NCBI GenBank assembly: GCA_902363045.1
Contig: CABIYX010000027.1
Location: forward strand, 1 to 46,322
Source: Clostridiales bacterium
Lineage (GTDB): Bacteria; Bacillota; Clostridia; Oscillospirales; Oscillospiraceae
Length of the DNA stretch: 46,322 nucleotides
Direction of reading: 5' to 3'
Shown here: positions 43,566-46,322 of the stretch, in pieces
Position numbering within the stretch: position 1 is the stretch's first letter
Layout: each line of letters begins with the position of its first letter
Notes under the pieces: generated by a model
Told to the model about the DNA's origin: nothing
The model's database searches: none
What the model saw: the letters and a program-made list of their open reading frames with translations, nothing else
Translations under genes and position numbers: made by a program

Positions 43566-43628
43566 GCAGAGGATCCCATCAAATATTTCTTCGTTCAGGC
43601 AGAACATGATGGAAAGGAATCGTGAACT

Positions 43629-44825
43629 ATGGCAACCACACTTGCGGAACGTATGAGCAAATTCAGCGGCTCACCCACCTCGGCGCTGATCGCCAAGGTG
43701 GCGGAACTGAAGCGCCAGGGAAAGGACATTATTTCCCTGAACGTGGGGGAGCCCGATTTTGGGACCCCTGATTACATCAAAGTAGCTGGCATGAAGGCCA
43801 TCGCGGACAACTTTACCAAGTATACCCCTGGCAACGGGATCCTGGAGCTGCGCCAGGAGATCGTGAAGAAGCTGAAAGAGGACAACGGCGTAGAGTACGT
43901 GCTGAACGAGGTGACCACGGCGGTGGGCGCCAAGCAGGCCATCGCCAGCGCGATGATGGTCATTGCAGGCCCCGGGGATGAGGTACTGCTGCCCATCCCC
44001 TGCTGGGTAAGCTATACCGAAATGATCCGTCTGGCCGGTGCGACACCGGTGTTCGTCCCAGTGCGGGAGGACAACTATGAGCTGGATCTGGACGCCATCG
44101 AGCAGGCCATCACCCCCAGGACCAAGGCCATCATCATCTGCACCCCCAACAACCCCACGGGGGCGGTATACAGTGAGGAGAGCCTGAGAAAGCTGGCGGC
44201 GCTGGCTGTGGCGCACGATTTCTTCATCGTGGCCGACGAGATCTATGAGAAGCTGGTCTATGACGGAGCGAAGCATTTCAGTGTGGCGTCCATCTCTCAG
44301 GAGGTCAAGGACCGGACGGTCACAGTGAACGGCTTTTCCAAGGCCTACGCCATGACCGGCTGGAGAATCGGCTATGCCGCCGCCCGGGCCGACGTGGTCA
44401 AGGGGATCATGGCGGTGCAGAGTCAAACCACCTCCGCCACCAGCGCCATCTCCCAGAAGGCGGCGGTGGAGGCGCTGAGAGGTCCTCAGCACGACCTGGA
44501 GGTCATGGTGGAGGAGTTCAAGCGGCGTAAGGACTATGTGGTGGACCGGCTGAACAAGATCCCGGGGATCACCTGTCCCGACGTCAAAGGCGCCTTCTAT
44601 GTGTACCCCGATGTACAGCCCTATCTGGGCAAGAGCTTCGGCGGACGGAAGATCGAGACGGCGGTGGAGCTGTGCCAGTATCTGCTAGATGAGGCGTTGA
44701 TCTCCACAGTCCCCGGCGAGGCATATAACGTTCCCGGTAAGATCCGGATCTCCTACTCCAATTCGATGGAGAACCTGGAAAAAGCGCTGGACCGGATGGA
44801 ACAGGCACTGGCAGCGCTTCACTAA
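43629..44825 (+). CDS. Class I aminotransferase (aspartate-type)
   Basis: The 398 residues have a standard fold-type I layout: ISLNVGEPDFGTPDYIKVAG, CTPNNPTGAVYSEE, IVADEIYEKLVYDG, and the PLP lysine in VNGFSKAYAMTGWRIGYAA. The substrate-binding Arg is in KIRISYSNS. It lies 63 bases after the RraA-like gene and 29 before the antiporter, so one operon is likely. Sequence favours an aspartate or broad-range aminotransferase. Context suggests it makes the 2-oxo acid that the RraA-like protein could cleave. It is clearly a different protein from the aminotransferase in the hydantoin operon. Confidence 0.92.
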   Translation: MATTLAERMSKFSGSPTSALIAKVAELKRQGKDIISLNVGEPDFGTPDYIKVAGMKAIADNFTKYTPGNGILELRQEIVKKLKEDNGVEYVLNEVTTAVGAKQAIASAMMVIAGPGDEVLLPIPCWVSYTEMIRLAGATPVFVPVREDNYELDLDAIEQAITPRTKAIIICTPNNPTGAVYSEESLRKLAALAVAHDFFIVADEIYEKLVYDGAKHFSVASISQEVKDRTVTVNGFSKAYAMTGWRIGYAAARADVVKGIMAVQSQTTSATSAISQKAAVEALRGPQHDLEVMVEEFKRRKDYVVDRLNKIPGITCPDVKGAFYVYPDVQPYLGKSFGGRKIETAVELCQYLLDEALISTVPGEAYNVPGKIRISYSNSMENLEKALDRMEQALAALH

Positions 44826-44854
44826 GCAATCAGCTGGAAAGGAAGAGCGCAACA

Positions 44855-46225
44855 ATGGAGAATAAGAAAGAGTACGCGGTCAGCTATTATGGCGGGCACG
44901 TCAGCGCTTGGCTGTGCGTGGTCGTAGCGATTCTGGGTATTATGTATCTGCTCCTGGGCCGCGGAGGCGGAACCAAGAGCATGATGGTGGCGCTGTTTTT
45001 CACCCTGGTCTTGGGTTTGGTTCTGGCAAAGGACCGCAAGGCGTATGGCGAAGAGATGCTGGCCGGCTTGCGGGAATCTATGTTCTGTGTGATCTGTGTG
45101 GCCTTCTTTATGGCCGGCCTGTTGTCTTCTCTGCTGAAGACCAGCGGCCTGATCCAGGCGCTGATCTGGGTGGTGGCCGAGCTTCATGTCAATACCGGCT
45201 TTATCCCCGTGGTGGCATTTTTGATCTGCGTGGTGATCTCTACTGCCTGCGGGACCTCCACCGGTACGGTGACCGCCGTTTCCGCGGTAATGTGTCCCCT
45301 GGCGGGGGAGCTGGGCATTGATATGGGCCTGATGTGCGGCGCGGTGATCAGCGGCTCCATCTTCGGCGACAACCTCGCGCCTATCTCTGATACGACCATT
45401 GCCTCCTCCCAGACCCAGGGCGTCACGGTGCAGGAGGCGGTGCGGACCCGTCTGCCCTATTCTATGACTGTGGGCATTATTTCCGGCATCCTCTACATTG
45501 TGATCGGCCTGTCCCAGTCGGCGGGGGGAAGCGCGGCCATCGAGGCGGATCCCTCCTCCGCCAAGTCCCTGGTGTTCCTGCTGGTCCCTGTGGTCCTGGT
45601 CCTGCTGATGTACAAGGGCTGGGGATTGGTCTCCGCGCTGCTCCTCTCCAACGCGCTGGTCATTTTCTTCAGTCTGGTCCTGGGCGTTCTGGATCCCGCT
45701 GTGCTGTTCAGTGATGACAGCCCGATCGCCTCTGGCATGGGCAGCATGGCCAATGTGGCCATCGTCTCCTGCCTGATCGTGATGATGATCCAGATCCCCA
45801 CCAAGAGCGGAGCCATGGACGCCTTTGCCTCTTGGATCATCACGAAGTGCAAGTCCATTCGCAGCGCGGAGCTGATCGCGTATTTTATGGCGATCTTCGG
45901 CGTCGTGGCGACCCACAGCTCCACCAATACCATCATCTTCACCGGACCCTTTGTTCGGACCCTGATGGATGACTACAAGGACGAGGCCGACCACAGCCGC
46001 AGCGCGAACATCCTGGACGCCACCGCCTGCGGTACGAACGGGCTGATCCCCCACGGCAATCCCGCGCTGGTCATCACCGGCGTGGCGACCGGCGTGGCCG
46101 GCGTGCCCGCGACCTTCTCCTTCCTGGATTTCCTGCCCTATAACTTCCACTGCTGGGGCCTGCTGATCATTTTCTTCCTGAGCATTATGACCGGCGTTGG
46201 AAGAAAGCGCAAAAAAACCGTGTGA
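44855..46225 (+). CDS. NhaC-family antiporter/transporter
   Basis: The 456-residue polytopic membrane protein has about 11 hydrophobic segments. It shows NhaC-family motifs: STACGTSTGTVTAVSAVMCP, ISGSIFGDNLAPISDTTIAS and SQTQGVTVQEAVRTRLPYSM. Some family members exchange organic acids. As the third gene of an operon with an aminotransferase and an aldolase-like protein, it may import the amino or oxo acid used by them, or keep sodium balance during uptake. GGAAAGGAAG precedes the ATG. Confidence 0.9.
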   Translation: MENKKEYAVSYYGGHVSAWLCVVVAILGIMYLLLGRGGGTKSMMVALFFTLVLGLVLAKDRKAYGEEMLAGLRESMFCVICVAFFMAGLLSSLLKTSGLIQALIWVVAELHVNTGFIPVVAFLICVVISTACGTSTGTVTAVSAVMCPLAGELGIDMGLMCGAVISGSIFGDNLAPISDTTIASSQTQGVTVQEAVRTRLPYSMTVGIISGILYIVIGLSQSAGGSAAIEADPSSAKSLVFLLVPVVLVLLMYKGWGLVSALLLSNALVIFFSLVLGVLDPAVLFSDDSPIASGMGSMANVAIVSCLIVMMIQIPTKSGAMDAFASWIITKCKSIRSAELIAYFMAIFGVVATHSSTNTIIFTGPFVRTLMDDYKDEADHSRSANILDATACGTNGLIPHGNPALVITGVATGVAGVPATFSFLDFLPYNFHCWGLLIIFFLSIMTGVGRKRKKTV

Positions 46226-46322
46226 GCGTCTTTTTACAGGAATGACAATGAGAAACTGAGGCACAGATGCTATACCATAGTTTCTTGATACGAACAAGAT
46301 CCCCGCTCCATCAGAAATGGGG
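46226..46322. other. Window end, nothing recognised
   Basis: The last 97 bases after the antiporter show no gene. No clear terminator was found before the sequence ends. Confidence 0.5.

Noticed and set aside
44822..46297. A 491-codon minus-strand open frame rich in His, Gln and Asp
   Set aside because: It is the shadow of the NhaC-type antiporter gene. Its composition is unlike any real protein here.

Overview
The window looks like chromosome of a fairly GC-rich gut-type Clostridia, probably Oscillospiraceae of the Flavonifractor/Pseudoflavonifractor/Lawsonibacter kind. This is inferred from the Firmicutes gene orders gdpP-rplI-dnaB and tilS-hpt-ftsH, the Shine-Dalgarno style, and small families (DUF6809-like, DUF6076-like) common in Clostridia mobile DNA. 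No 16S gene is present, so the genus is not established.

Layout. (1) 1-5.15 kb is a gene graveyard. It holds remnants of a LysR regulator, an EFR1-type flavodoxin/ferredoxin, a flavin reductase, an aldo/keto reductase, a short-chain dehydrogenase, a mobile-element HTH protein and an IS1182-type transposase, all broken by stops, frameshifts or deletions. (2) 5.3-13.5 kb is an intact minus-strand housekeeping run, gdpP > rplI > dnaB > tilS > hpt > ftsH. It is followed by plus-strand ilvE with its own sigma-A-type promoter. (3) 15.1-35.55 kb is an integrated element. A tRNA-Ala(CGC) gene is split at its anticodon loop: the 5' half lies at 15216-15255 and the 3' half at 35507-35551. They share the 9-bp core TTCGCATCC and rejoin on paper into a perfect cloverleaf. 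An older 5' half lies further out (15114-15148), and an intact tRNA-Ala(CGC) lies just inside the left end (15386-15461). Matching short motifs that look like integrase arm sites lie near both ends.

Inside the element are two tandem tyrosine recombinases (the outer one frameshifted), an excisionase-like gene, an HTH replication-type gene, small hypothetical genes, a DUF6076-like zinc-finger protein and an hsdS remnant. Then come an intact KDG kinase, a broken KDPG aldolase and a broken MATE pump. Last is a catabolic cargo operon: membrane protein > aminotransferase > N-carbamoyl-amino-acid hydrolase > hydantoin racemase > dihydropyrimidinase/hydantoinase > NhaC-type antiporter > amidohydrolase, with a LuxR-type regulator just upstream. 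The natural reading is uptake and opening of cyclic ureides (hydantoins or dihydropyrimidines), release of the amino acid, and transamination.

(4) 35.6-38.15 kb is more debris: a large serine recombinase lacking its catalytic N-terminus, an AT-rich unidentified fragment, and a truncated transposase. (5) 38.2-46.3 kb returns to chromosome: polA, an S-layer-homology exported protein, rimI, and an apparent operon of an RraA/HMG-aldolase-like protein, a class I aminotransferase and a second NhaC-type antiporter, driven by a near-consensus promoter.
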